64,000 bases of DNA from Solenopsis invicta (Eukaryota > Arthropoda > Insecta > Hymenoptera > Formicidae), in assembly GCF_016802725.1 (NCBI RefSeq), contig NC_052665.1:26145001-26209000 (forward strand), in the 5' to 3' direction. Both the position numbers and the translations under genes were made by a program. The notes beneath the pieces were generated by a model, which did not search any database, was not told the DNA's origin, and saw only the letters and a program-made list of their open reading frames with translations. Below are positions 23,144-31,773 of the stretch, piece by piece; within the stretch, counting starts at the first letter, position 1, and the number at the start of each line of letters is the position of its first letter.

Positions 23144-23901
23144 TTATCTATCATAGATCTCTTACAAGACATGCTATATTATTGGACGAAAGAGCTCGGT
23201 GAGTATTATCAAAAACTTTTCAAATAAACAATCACTTTGCGTATCATTTGGCGCAAGACGTGACTGTGCTTCTTGATAGTGTAATAATTTGAGATTTACT
23301 AACAATATCTTATAACAATTTACAATTTTTTAGAAATGAGTTACTCCTACGAAAATTTTTAAAAGAAATGTGACGTAAAATAGCACGTATAACAGTTTCA
23401 GCGTGAGAAAATGCATGGAACATTAATGTTGTTAATAAACAATAATATATAAATAAATAGATTTAATTTTAATAAATTAATTTTGTAAACATGTAATTCC
23501 TTTGCCAATTTAAACATTACTGTAGTTTAAACTTAATTAAATTTTATATGTGTAAATCGTAAAAATTGACCGAAAAGCAATGTCTTCTTATAATTGATTG
23601 CTTTCTGTTGTAATAATAAATGTTTTTTTTTCTTTAATAAAATATGTGTCATGTGATATTTAAATATATATGTTTTGCAAAATGTTTCAACATAGTAATT
23701 TGGTTTTCAGAATCAAGAGTAGCCGATCTATTGTTCGTAGATTCTGCTTATCAAATACCACTTATAACATTCGCATATCTGTACTTTGTGCTCGTCTATG
23801 GGCCAAAATTCATGAAGAACAAGCCACCATACAAATTAAAGACGCTTATACAATTGTATAATATCATTCAAATTTTCGTGGATAATTTACGAAGCAACTA
23901 A
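23144..23901 (+). pseudogene. ELOVL fatty-acid elongase, first exons only, right arm
   Basis: Exon 1 ends at 23198 (IIDLLQDMLYYWTKEL, donor GTGAGT). Exon 2 starts at 23711 after GGTTTTCAG and runs through VADLLFVDSAYQIPLITFAY, VYGPKFMKNKPPYKLK and LYNIIQIFVDN to a stop at 23901. The glutamate codon is split across the intron as expected of a real gene. ELOVL enzymes condense malonyl-CoA with long acyl-CoA in the endoplasmic reticulum. This piece lacks the active site and is a trapped fragment. Normal exon 2 would splice near the end of this frame. Confidence 0.75.
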
Positions 23902-24264
23902 TGCAGGTTTATTTACGAATAAAATAATATGTCTCGGTCCGGATTATTCTTACAATTATAATGCATTAAAGATAATAATAATTTATTAAACATTTTTATA
24001 AGAAAATATATGCCATCAGCAGGTATCCTATTCATAAATTTGAAAATTTAGTATTTCTCTGTAATTCTCTCTATCAATTTCATGTATATTTTTGTTAAAG
24101 TAATGCAGTAATCTTATTGTAGATTACTAGATGTGCATGGATTTATTTATTGTTAAAAATATTTGATTTGGTCAAAACAGTCTTATTTATATTAAGAAAA
24201 AAAGACTATCAAGTATCTGGTTTGCATTTGTACCATCACGTCTCTAGTCATAGACTTATAATAC

Positions 24265-24692
24265 AATGGACATGCCGTGCAGTATGATAAGTCTACCATG
24301 TTGGCCCCGTCACAAGGCTACTTTGCCAGAAAATATCGGGAAAGTCTGGAAATCTTAAAACATCCTGACAACCTCAACCGCGACAAAGGCCTTCAAGTAA
24401 ATCCTATTTGGCATACCGTTCTCCCGGGTTTTTTAATTGACCGGCCGGTCAATCAAAATGCTCTAATTGGCTGACCAAGTCAAATTCCCCACCCCAACCC
24501 CCACCGGGCGCAATGGGGATATATAAGGACTAACACAACCGAAGGGAGCTCAATATCAGAGCTCTCAGCCCTGATGATGCAAGCTGCAACGTTTGCGAAA
24601 CGTCGGCAAAGGGCCCAACACGCACGTGGCATCTATCCGGAAACCCTCTCGATTAACAATAGCAATGGCCACAGAAGCCTCAAGACTGGAAT
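24265..24692 (+). mobile_element. Penelope-like element, 3' end, right arm
   Basis: The frame at 24277-24474 encodes YFARKYRESLEILKHPDNLN and RDKGLQVNPIWHTVLPGF, matching the R.RE.lEI.K...NfNRd.G..l...W...L pattern at the C-terminus of Penelope-like GIY-YIG proteins. A hammerhead-like core follows. ATAATAC borders both sides (about 24258-24264 and 24694-24700), a likely target duplication at the end of the P element. The upstream reverse transcriptase and nuclease are missing through 5' truncation. Confidence 0.75.
24571..24600 (+). ncRNA. Hammerhead-ribozyme-like core in the Penelope 3' region
   Basis: CTGATGA (24571-24577) is followed by a possible stem II (GCAA with TTGC across a ten-base loop) and GAAAC (24597-24601). 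Hammerhead motifs at this place are known from Penelope-like elements. I did not find a convincing stem III with a cleavage site, so self-cleavage is unproven. Confidence 0.4.
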
Positions 24693-24699
24693 TATAATA

Positions 24700-24820
24700 C
24701 ATAGACTGCGCGTTCCCTATTCTGCCCATGTTAAGGAAATGTCCTCACTTTAGAAAGAGACAACCTACTTCGAACAGTAACTTTCTCTCTGTCTATTAAT
24801 ATGTATAGTGGGGAAAAAAG
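24700..24820. repeat. P-element 3' terminal repeat
   Basis: Shares the 60-base core CACTTTAGAAAGAGACAACC..GAACAGTAACTTTCTCTCTGTCT.TTAATAT with the 5' end near 37970-38064 (opposite orientation). A mirror copy lies in the left arm at about 19175-19290. Confidence 0.75.
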
Positions 24821-25067
24821 AAGTAGAATAAAAAAGTAGGGGAATGAAGGAGATTAAGGAGTGATGAAATTAAACTATGAAACGTCAAAAGTTAATAATT
24901 GAATGTAATAATTTTATATCAATATTATTGATTTTTAAATAAAATAAATTTTGTAAATTTCGCTCGTACTCGATCAATTTTATTATTCTTCAAGGCTGCA
25001 TAATGGTGAAGACGAAGGATGAAAAACTTTTTCAATAAAATTCGGATCAATTGATTTTTATGATCCG

Positions 25068-27827
25068 CTAATGGAGCTTGATTAAATGAATGCTCCACTT
25101 CAGTAAATAAATCACAGGAAGGTTTTTTATTGTAAATATTATTAATTTCTCCATAACATTTTTAGAATGTAAGATATTCTCATTTGTTCTAAAAATATGT
25201 TCTGCTGCTTTGCAAATTTTTACAACATTGTCTGACGCATTAAATAATTTGCCATATTGTTTTCGTTTCTGCAACTGAGACGGTGATACGGTTTGTTTTA
25301 AGCCTTCAATACAGGAATCACATTTTTTTTTTCTGTTTGTTTAGCAACAAACCCTGCTATATACGCTAAAACATCCTCCTGGTATTCAGTGAATATTGTT
25401 GATTTCGCACCATAATCATGTTTTATATCCCAAATCAAATCTTTCGTCTCACTATCTTCCTTATTATAATTATCTTTTTCAGCATTTAATTTCAAGATAA
25501 CTGTATCATCTTTGGGAGTGCAATTATCATTAAATATTATATTAGTGTTAACATGTGCATGCAGTTTTTTTAAAGCTGATTTAAATTGTCGTACTGTTGG
25601 ATTATTGTTGCACCCACCAAATCGTCGAACACAAGCAAAAAATGTTTCGACGTGATCCTGGGACATTTTATATGTTAATAAAAATGTCATATGCTTTTCT
25701 GCAAATAATTGTTCTGCCAACAGAATTACTGATTTCAAACATATTATTGGTTCCAAAAACCCTGTCTTGTTTCTTGTTTCGAGTATAGGTTGATCATATA
25801 TTTTCAATGATTCAATGTATTTAATAATTTTTTCTGCACTCATTTTCATGCTCTCCAAATTTTCTATGCTAATTGCTTGTTGGGTATATTTTTTTGTTAA
25901 AAGATTTCTTGAATTAAGCAAGTCAAAAATATCATTCATTATTTGATAAAATTCTGCTGTTGGCGTTGCACCTTGAAATTCTAATAGCTTAAAATCTTGT
26001 TCACAACTTTTGAGAGCATTAGCAACGCTGGAACTGAAGGTCTGAGCAACTAATCGTACTTTCATTTTTTCATTCTTAAAATCAATATGTCTGATTTTAG
26101 TCGCTAAATGAAGTCCTTGTTCTTGTTTGTTTACAAGCAAAATAAAATAATTCCATTTAATAATCTTTTTGTTAATATCTGTGAACCATCCTTTAGCAGC
26201 CAATGTATTCCTCATCAATTTTAACATGTGGCAAGCATCCAACATTACAGTTATGGGCTCTTGGGTTACAGGGTGTTCAAAATAAGTTTTTAATATATTA
26301 GAAGTTGTGATTTTAGCCCCTAGCTCTTGAACCATGGAAATATTCGTAGAGGTACCATCAAAAGTTATGTTGCAGATTGAAATTCCATGAGCGTGTGCAA
26401 CATGTAATATATCACTCAATATATTATTTTTTTCCTTTTTTTGTTAACGTGTGGATGAAATAATAAGCTATAACGATTTTAAAATGTCTATTAATGCCTA
26501 CTAGCATAAAAACTAAAACATTTGTTGCTTCAGTCAACAAATCGTTTTCACAGTCATCAGTGTTATCACAGTCATTATTTCCAATATCAACAAATCCATG
26601 CCATTGCTTTCCATCATATTCCATGTTTTCTAATCGCCATCTGATTACATGTTAACGAAAAATATAATTTCTTATTAACATTTTCAGCTTCTCGGCATAA
26701 TTCCAACACATGCTTCAGCGCAGTAATTGAAATTCCCGGCTCATTATTAGCTGAACTTAACCATTTTCTGATTGTGCTTTGATAGGGCAAAGCATTCATA
26801 AATGTCTTCCTTACATATTCGTATGCTGCCGGCGAATAAAAATGTAGAGTACAAGCGAAATGTTTTAATTCATCTGAAAAAGAGCTTTGTTTTTTGTGTA
26901 AAATTTTGTTTATTAATTGCTGAATTAAGGGACAGGTTTTCTACGGAAGAAAAAGAAATAAACACATTTTAAATAAATACATAAAAAAATTTATATAAAA
27001 AATTTATATATAAAGTTAATTATACGATTGTCATAATTGTACATTAATTATACATTTTATTTGTCAAATATTCAATCAAGAGTATATATAATTTGATAGA
27101 GCTCTAAAATAACTTCCCTGATAGTTAAATGTTAGCAAATGTTGACAGATTGACAGCAAAGGACCACAAAGATTGGTGCGGGTTCCTTTGATCAAACATA
27201 GTTTGACCAAATTTGCTGTCAATCTGCCAACAGGGTTATTAAAATTAGTTTGTTTACATTCAATATATCCATAACAGAATCGGTCAGCAAATTTTTTTTT
27301 TTAACTCTTGAATTAAGTCTTTGAACGTGTGAACTTTTGTAAACAAACGTTTATTCTTGCAATTTAACAATATTTTTTCTCGTCTTAAGTCTTTCAATGC
27401 TACCGAAAATCGATTCCATAAAATTTTGTTTTTAAAATCTTCTTTTCTAAAAATACCAAATTCCTTCAGATAATGACGTTTTTTTTGGTGAAACACTATA
27501 TTCATCACCATCGGAATAATTTTTCCTAAAAAAAAATATTAGCACATTATGACTGAAGATCTATTAAAAAAGCTAATAATAAATATAATAAATATATTAC
27601 TTTTTCAAACATTTCACAGTTTCATTCATTGTTCTTAAAGAACCATCATCAATAATAGCATTTTCATCAACACTAATATTTTCTACTGTCTCTTTGTCAC
27701 AATCCAGTTTAGCCATAGAGTCTTGGAAATTTCTAAATAACACAAAAATAATCAACATTTTTAAAACAATAGAAAAGAAAATTGATTTATATTTCATAAT
27801 ACTAAATTTGAATACTTTACATTGCAA
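25068..27827 (-). pseudogene. P/THAP9-type transposase, linker and catalytic exons
   Basis: Minus-strand exons: about 27733-27603 (acidic linker, preceded by acceptor TTATTTAG), 27511-27284 (lysine-rich coiled coil), and 26990-25068. The last gives STIRKWLSSANNEPGISITA, LTCNQMAIRKH, EYDGKQWHGFVDIG, ITFDGTSTNISMVQELGA, DACHMLKLMRNTLAAKG, the DHVETFFACVRRFGGCNNNP block and a C-terminal KRKQYGKLFNASDNVVKI. Breaks are a shift in a T-run near 26430, a stop at about 25298, and a 4-base loss near 25110 that ruins the last 40 residues. The first catalytic aspartate expected in the (D/N)-E/Q-M-x-I-R motif is asparagine here. Confidence 0.8.
27113..27240. repeat. Small foldback in a P-element intron
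   Basis: TGTTGACAGATTGACAGCAAA on the left pairs with TTTGCTGTCAATCTGCCAACA on the right across about 70 bases. Probably a MITE. Ends near CCCTG and CAGGG. Confidence 0.5.
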
Positions 27828-27852
27828 TGTTTTCAGTGGATTGGAAATATAA

Positions 27853-28473
27853 TGTTGTGCCCCGGTGATGGCTCCAGGGACGTCGGTAGGTATATCGGGA
27901 TCTTTTCAGCGCCTTAGGAGTTAGGACTCGTAGGAAGGGCCGCTCGGTGATCAAAGATACAACACTAGCTCGTTCCAACGTTAAGATAATGTATTTTCTT
28001 CAGTATTGCCTTCGTTACACTTGTAGTATGATTATGTATGTCGCTCGTTTTCTTGTTCTTCCCGGACGGCCCGGTATATATAGGTCGGCTGTTATCTCCG
28101 GATGGTGTTACAAGCTCGACGTGTAAGTCACGCACGGCGAGTAACACACCGGACAGCTGTTTGTCAAACTCTTCCGTCGCTTTCCGATTTTGTCGCGATA
28201 TTTATACGGAAATTCGTCGTTTGGTTCGGCCAATCGTGTTCCTTGCGGTATGCAGCTCCCACGCTTAGCCGAAATCCGAATACCGGAAAGCGACTCAGCA
28301 TTAGCTGGCGCAGCGCGATGGTGTTGCGGGCCGGAAGCCCGACAGACCATCAGCGTCTTTTCGATATTTCTAGCGTATGCGGAATTCGAGTCCGCTACGC
28401 GTATGCATAGCAATAGGAATCTTGATTTCCTGTTGCTATGCGTATAATTATCGTAGTTGTACAGGGTACAACA
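27853..28473 (-). repeat. 3' LTR of the endogenous retrovirus
   Basis: Plus-strand limits TGTTGTGCCCC...GGGTACAACA (inverted TGTTGT/ACAACA ends). TATATATAGG at about 28075 on plus is a possible promoter box for antisense transcription. Indistinguishable from the other LTR in length and sequence. Confidence 0.9.
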
Positions 28474-28493
28474 CTCTTCCCCCGCCGGGAAAG
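28474..28493 (-). other. Polypurine tract next to the 3' LTR
   Basis: On minus the run CCCGGCGGGGGAAGAG directly abuts the LTR, as needed to prime plus-strand DNA synthesis. A second similar tract (CCGGCGAGGGAGGGG on minus) lies at about 28529-28548. Confidence 0.7.
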
Positions 28494-28633
28494 AAAAACG
28501 AGGAAAAGGAGTTTTTCGCTTTTAACACCCCTCCCTCGCCGGGAAAGAAAACGGAAGCATGTAGTTTTTCTATCAATATTTACATTTTATAAAATATATT
28601 AGATCGATTTAGTATTTTTAGCTTGTTGGGTGT

Positions 28634-30220
28634 CTAGAAACGCGTGCTTTGTGTGCGTTTTAAAATTGATCTAGGTAAAGTATTATAATGCTTGTTTTCG
28701 TATTCTAACGTTTCTCTCTTTTTGCTCCGTTTCCTTTTTACAGTATATAATATTATCCCTATTGCAACTGCTACGATTATTATCATGGTAACGCTGCTTG
28801 TTGCCATAGGGTAAATAAAGTTTTTTGATTGAAAATACGGAGTGTCAAGACCCTCATTTAATTCTTTTAACTTAGTTTCTAAATTTTTTAATTTTGGATG
28901 GTCTTGCACTATTCTTTCTATTTTTATTTGAGACATATTCATTTTTTCTTGCGTTATTTCTTTCGGTAATGAAATATTGTAGTCTGGCATGTATGCCTCA
29001 ATTTTTGTCTCGTTTAATATTTTAGGTGATTGTAGTGTTACCTCTTGTGTTATTAATTTGCAATTATTTTTTGATGTGATTTTACCTGTATTTTCAATCG
29101 TTTTCTTTATTTTCCCGTGGTCTTTACATTGGATGATTATTGATTGTTTTCTTGTTGTCGAGTATAACCATGAATGCGGGTTACCTAGAGGTATCCAAAT
29201 TGTGTTATTAGAAGTTATGTATCTTATTTCGCAATTGTCGCTTTGTACTTTATTTTCTACGTATATCTCTATCTCGCATGTTGGACTTGTGTTTATGCGT
29301 TGTATTGAAAAGTTTTCTTCGCATAAGTATTTTCTATCTATATTTTTACATGTTTTTAGGTTGTTTTGCAAGAGTGTAATATATGAGCGTTTTTCTGTGT
29401 TAATCGCTATTACCGGATTTTTTATTTTAATGATAGCATATTGGTTTTCATTTCTTGGTATGGGTAATGCAATTACGTTAAGTATGCTATATTCCGTGTG
29501 TGAAATTAACGGAAATTTTAATATCGTAAATATTTTACCGTTATTATAGTATGCGTTTATTGTGGTTATTTTTTCGATTTCAAACCATTTATTTATGTTA
29601 ATCCGAAATGGAAAATAAAGTCCTTCCGGTAATTGCAAGTTTGCTTCCTTTAGACTATCTATTACACTTGTTACTGGCGTTAATTGTGGGTGTAGTATCC
29701 CTTGTTTTATTAATACTAAATAGTCTGCTATGTCTTTTGTGTCACGTTTTAAATTTCCTAGTATCGCGTTAATTACTAGAAAGTGTTCGTGTATGTTATT
29801 TTGTCTGTCATTGAATTTTAGTTGTTGCCTTAAATTTTTCGTCACGTTTCCGAGGAGGTCTTCATTTTTTTGTATTGTTTCCTCGGTTTTATCTATGTGG
29901 GCTATTGTCTCTTGTAGTATCTTAATTTGGTTTTTCGTCGCGTGTTGTATCGTCTGCTGTTCGTTTTGTAATAAAGTTAATTGTTCGTTAATTAGTTTTT
30001 CGTCATTTGCGTCCATTGTGCCAAACAGAGATTTCGCGATGGTTCCTATTCCATCAATTATGCCTCTTTTTTCTATCCGTGATGGTTGATACATTAATTT
30101 TATTTTTTCCATCTTTTTACTTATTTCTTCGAAATCTCTTTTTGCTATTTCGTAGAGGTTGTCGCATGTTTCCTTGTGCGCGAATGCGAGTAGTTGGCAC
30201 ATGTTTTTTGTTTTTTGCAT
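28634..30220 (-). CDS. env: Envelope fusion glycoprotein of the endogenous retrovirus (env)
   Basis: 528 codons from the first in-frame ATG. The frame stays open upstream to about 30465, where GATGATTACAG could be a splice acceptor. A signal peptide is therefore probably supplied by a spliced 5' exon, since none is seen here. About residue 52 there is a furin-like site EKR followed by a glycine- and isoleucine-rich segment and SLFGTMD, as in baculovirus F and errantivirus Env. Coiled-coil segments follow at about 75-130, cysteines at about 280-350, and one membrane helix (TMIIIVAVAIGIILYTV) near residue 480 with a short basic tail. The role is membrane fusion. The frame is unbroken. Confidence 0.8.
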   Translation of the reverse strand: MQKTKNMCQLLAFAHKETCDNLYEIAKRDFEEISKKMEKIKLMYQPSRIEKRGIIDGIGTIAKSLFGTMDANDEKLINEQLTLLQNEQQTIQHATKNQIKILQETIAHIDKTEETIQKNEDLLGNVTKNLRQQLKFNDRQNNIHEHFLVINAILGNLKRDTKDIADYLVLIKQGILHPQLTPVTSVIDSLKEANLQLPEGLYFPFRININKWFEIEKITTINAYYNNGKIFTILKFPLISHTEYSILNVIALPIPRNENQYAIIKIKNPVIAINTEKRSYITLLQNNLKTCKNIDRKYLCEENFSIQRINTSPTCEIEIYVENKVQSDNCEIRYITSNNTIWIPLGNPHSWLYSTTRKQSIIIQCKDHGKIKKTIENTGKITSKNNCKLITQEVTLQSPKILNETKIEAYMPDYNISLPKEITQEKMNMSQIKIERIVQDHPKLKNLETKLKELNEGLDTPYFQSKNFIYPMATSSVTMIIIVAVAIGIILYTVKRKRSKKRETLEYENKHYNTLPRSILKRTQSTRF

Positions 30221-30466
30221 GTAATCATGTAATTGCTCTTGTCGTTTTATTAGTGAGGTAAAGTCTATTTCTATAACTATTTTCCAAGTTGATTCTAATG
30301 GGTGTAATTCTCCTAATTTTTCATAATATATTCCTGGATGGTGAGTGAATTCTTCTACTTCGTACGGCTCGTTGCTCGTTGATTCTCTTACATCTTCTGA
30401 TAAGGTGGGATTTTGTTTCGTTTCCTGTACGCTGGTCCATATGGTGTATAACCTGTAATCATCCGG

Positions 30467-30790
30467 TTACATATTATCGTATTTTATTCCGTGGATCCTC
30501 TTCTTGGCACTGGTTGTGCCGTCTTTATGTTTTACTCGGTTTATCAGTCTTCTCGTCGCTTTTGTCGAGTGTCTGAGAAAATGTTTCGTCTCCCGTACAT
30601 TGAGGCAATTTCGTTCGTTAGGGAGGAATCTCCTATAAATATATGGGATCGGTTTTCTCTTCCCGATACAGTGTGTGATTATTACGAGGAACTGTTTGAA
30701 TTTGACGAGGTTCCTGGCGTGCTTCCTGAGCCTGGGCCGGAGGTACTCTCGGATGACGAAAGGTCGTCCGATGATAATTGTTCTCTGCAT
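30467..30790 (-). CDS. Small basic ORF upstream of env
   Basis: 107 codons, very rich in arginine, lysine and histidine, in sense with the retrovirus, overlapping on the other strand with an acidic ORF. Basic accessory proteins occur in complex retroviruses, but the mirror-image acidic frame may explain the composition. Function unknown. Confidence 0.3.
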   Translation of the reverse strand: MQRTIIIGRPFVIREYLRPRLRKHARNLVKFKQFLVIITHCIGKRKPIPYIYRRFLPNERNCLNVRETKHFLRHSTKATRRLINRVKHKDGTTSAKKRIHGIKYDNM

Positions 30791-30877
30791 TCTGCAGAGA
30801 CAGTTTTGTTAGACGATTTTGATTTTGGAGGTGCTCTTCCTGGCAGATCCTGGAGAGGTTCTGGTGAGTTTCTCTAA
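30491..30877 (+). CDS. Antisense acidic ORF 1 in the endogenous retrovirus
   Basis: 128 codons on the strand opposite to gag-pol-env. The second half is acidic (PEPGPEVLSDDERSSDDN). Near its end TCTG|GTGAGTTTC, a pyrimidine-rich tract and TATCAG at about 30866-30918 look like a small intron on plus. It may be the first exon of an antisense transcript that continues into ORF 2, or a chance frame. No homologue recognised. Confidence 0.35.
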   Translation: MDPLLGTGCAVFMFYSVYQSSRRFCRVSEKMFRLPYIEAISFVREESPINIWDRFSLPDTVCDYYEELFEFDEVPGVLPEPGPEVLSDDERSSDDNCSLHSAETVLLDDFDFGGALPGRSWRGSGEFL

Positions 30878-31056
30878 AGTCTTTGAACTCTCTTTCTCTC
30901 TCTTTTCGACTATCAGGTTCTTTTACCTGGTGTCGCTTTCCTCTGATAATTTTTTATTCTGCTGGTTCAGCTTTGATTATTTTTTCTTCTTGCGACTTCT
31001 GTTCTTTATTTCTTCTCAGTTGTTCTTTGACTGCTACGTAGTTTACATAAAGGAAT

Positions 31057-31449
31057 ATGTTTGGTTTAGTGCCTGAGCCGGATGTGGAGCTCGAAACGGG
31101 TGTTGTCGGGGATATCGGGGATCCTGGCGTGGATCCCGAGCTCTTAGAGCTGCATTTCGCCGCGGAAGTTCCTGATGAGGTCCGCGATGATGAGGAATTT
31201 CCTCATCTCCTAGACGTTCGTCCTTCAGATGATGAGTCGGAGGGCGATGGGGAGCTTGCCGATGATCCCATACTCGACGAGTTTCCCGATGACTTCGAGG
31301 GTGACGTTGGTAACATAGATTTCATCTTTCCCGAAGAAGTGAATGATGAACATAACGTTCAATTCTTGCTGGATCCGGATTTTCCTCCAATGTTCATTAT
31401 GGACAATTCTGATGGGGAGGAAGACGAGGACGAGGTCCTCTCTGACTGA
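31057..31449 (+). CDS. Antisense acidic ORF 2 in the endogenous retrovirus
   Basis: 130 codons with roughly one third Asp or Glu (for example EEDEDEVLSD at the C-terminus). It starts 15 bases after TAGTTTACATAAAGG and ends at TGA 31449. GC content here is near half, well above the AT-rich pol and env around it. The region lies between the pol stop (31774) and env, where the sense strand has only short frames. Both antisense ORFs share a PEP-plus-acidic pattern. Unknown function. Confidence 0.4.
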   Translation: MFGLVPEPDVELETGVVGDIGDPGVDPELLELHFAAEVPDEVRDDEEFPHLLDVRPSDDESEGDGELADDPILDEFPDDFEGDVGNIDFIFPEEVNDEHNVQFLLDPDFPPMFIMDNSDGEEDEDEVLSD

Positions 31450-31701
31450 GTAGTTTACTATTATGAGGAAACGTTTAGCTTGTAGTGCAGTTAGTTATAG
31501 TTTTAGTGTAGTGACTTCTGTTTTATTTTGTACTTCTCCTTTGGATTATACTTCAATTTTTTGGACTGTGGATTACTCCTGGGTTATTGGATTTTTCCCA
31601 TCCTTTTGGTGAGTTTATTATGTTTACGTTATTTTTTCTTTTGTATATAAGTATGTATATAGTTATATATAAATTTTTCCCCCTTTTTTTTTGGTTTTGT
31701 A

Positions 31702-31738
<37 letters not shown>
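31702..31738. repeat. (ATT)n microsatellite downstream of pol
   Basis: About twelve ATT units on plus just after the Gag-Pol stop. Confidence 0.9.
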
Positions 31739-31740
<2 letters not shown>

Positions 31741-31773
31741 CGTATTTATTTTATTCTTGTTGCTCGCGTCGCG

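Larger units (their letters stand above)
22510..25420 (+). repeat. Right arm of palindrome 2
   Basis: Mirror of 18556-21472. Beyond 25420 the P transposase continues on this side only, so the arm boundary cuts the transposon's coding region. Confidence 0.9.

Noticed and set aside
18556..25420. Palindrome 2 as a pure artefact
   Set aside because: Less certain, since arms are nearly identical, but a unique 1 kb spacer with its own LTR and an indel between arms argue against it. Kept as real with a request for read evidence.
28989..30261. Plus-strand frames of 84-186 codons opposite env
   Set aside because: They mirror the conserved env frame. Unlike 31057-31449 they have no base-composition shift or splice-like signals of their own.
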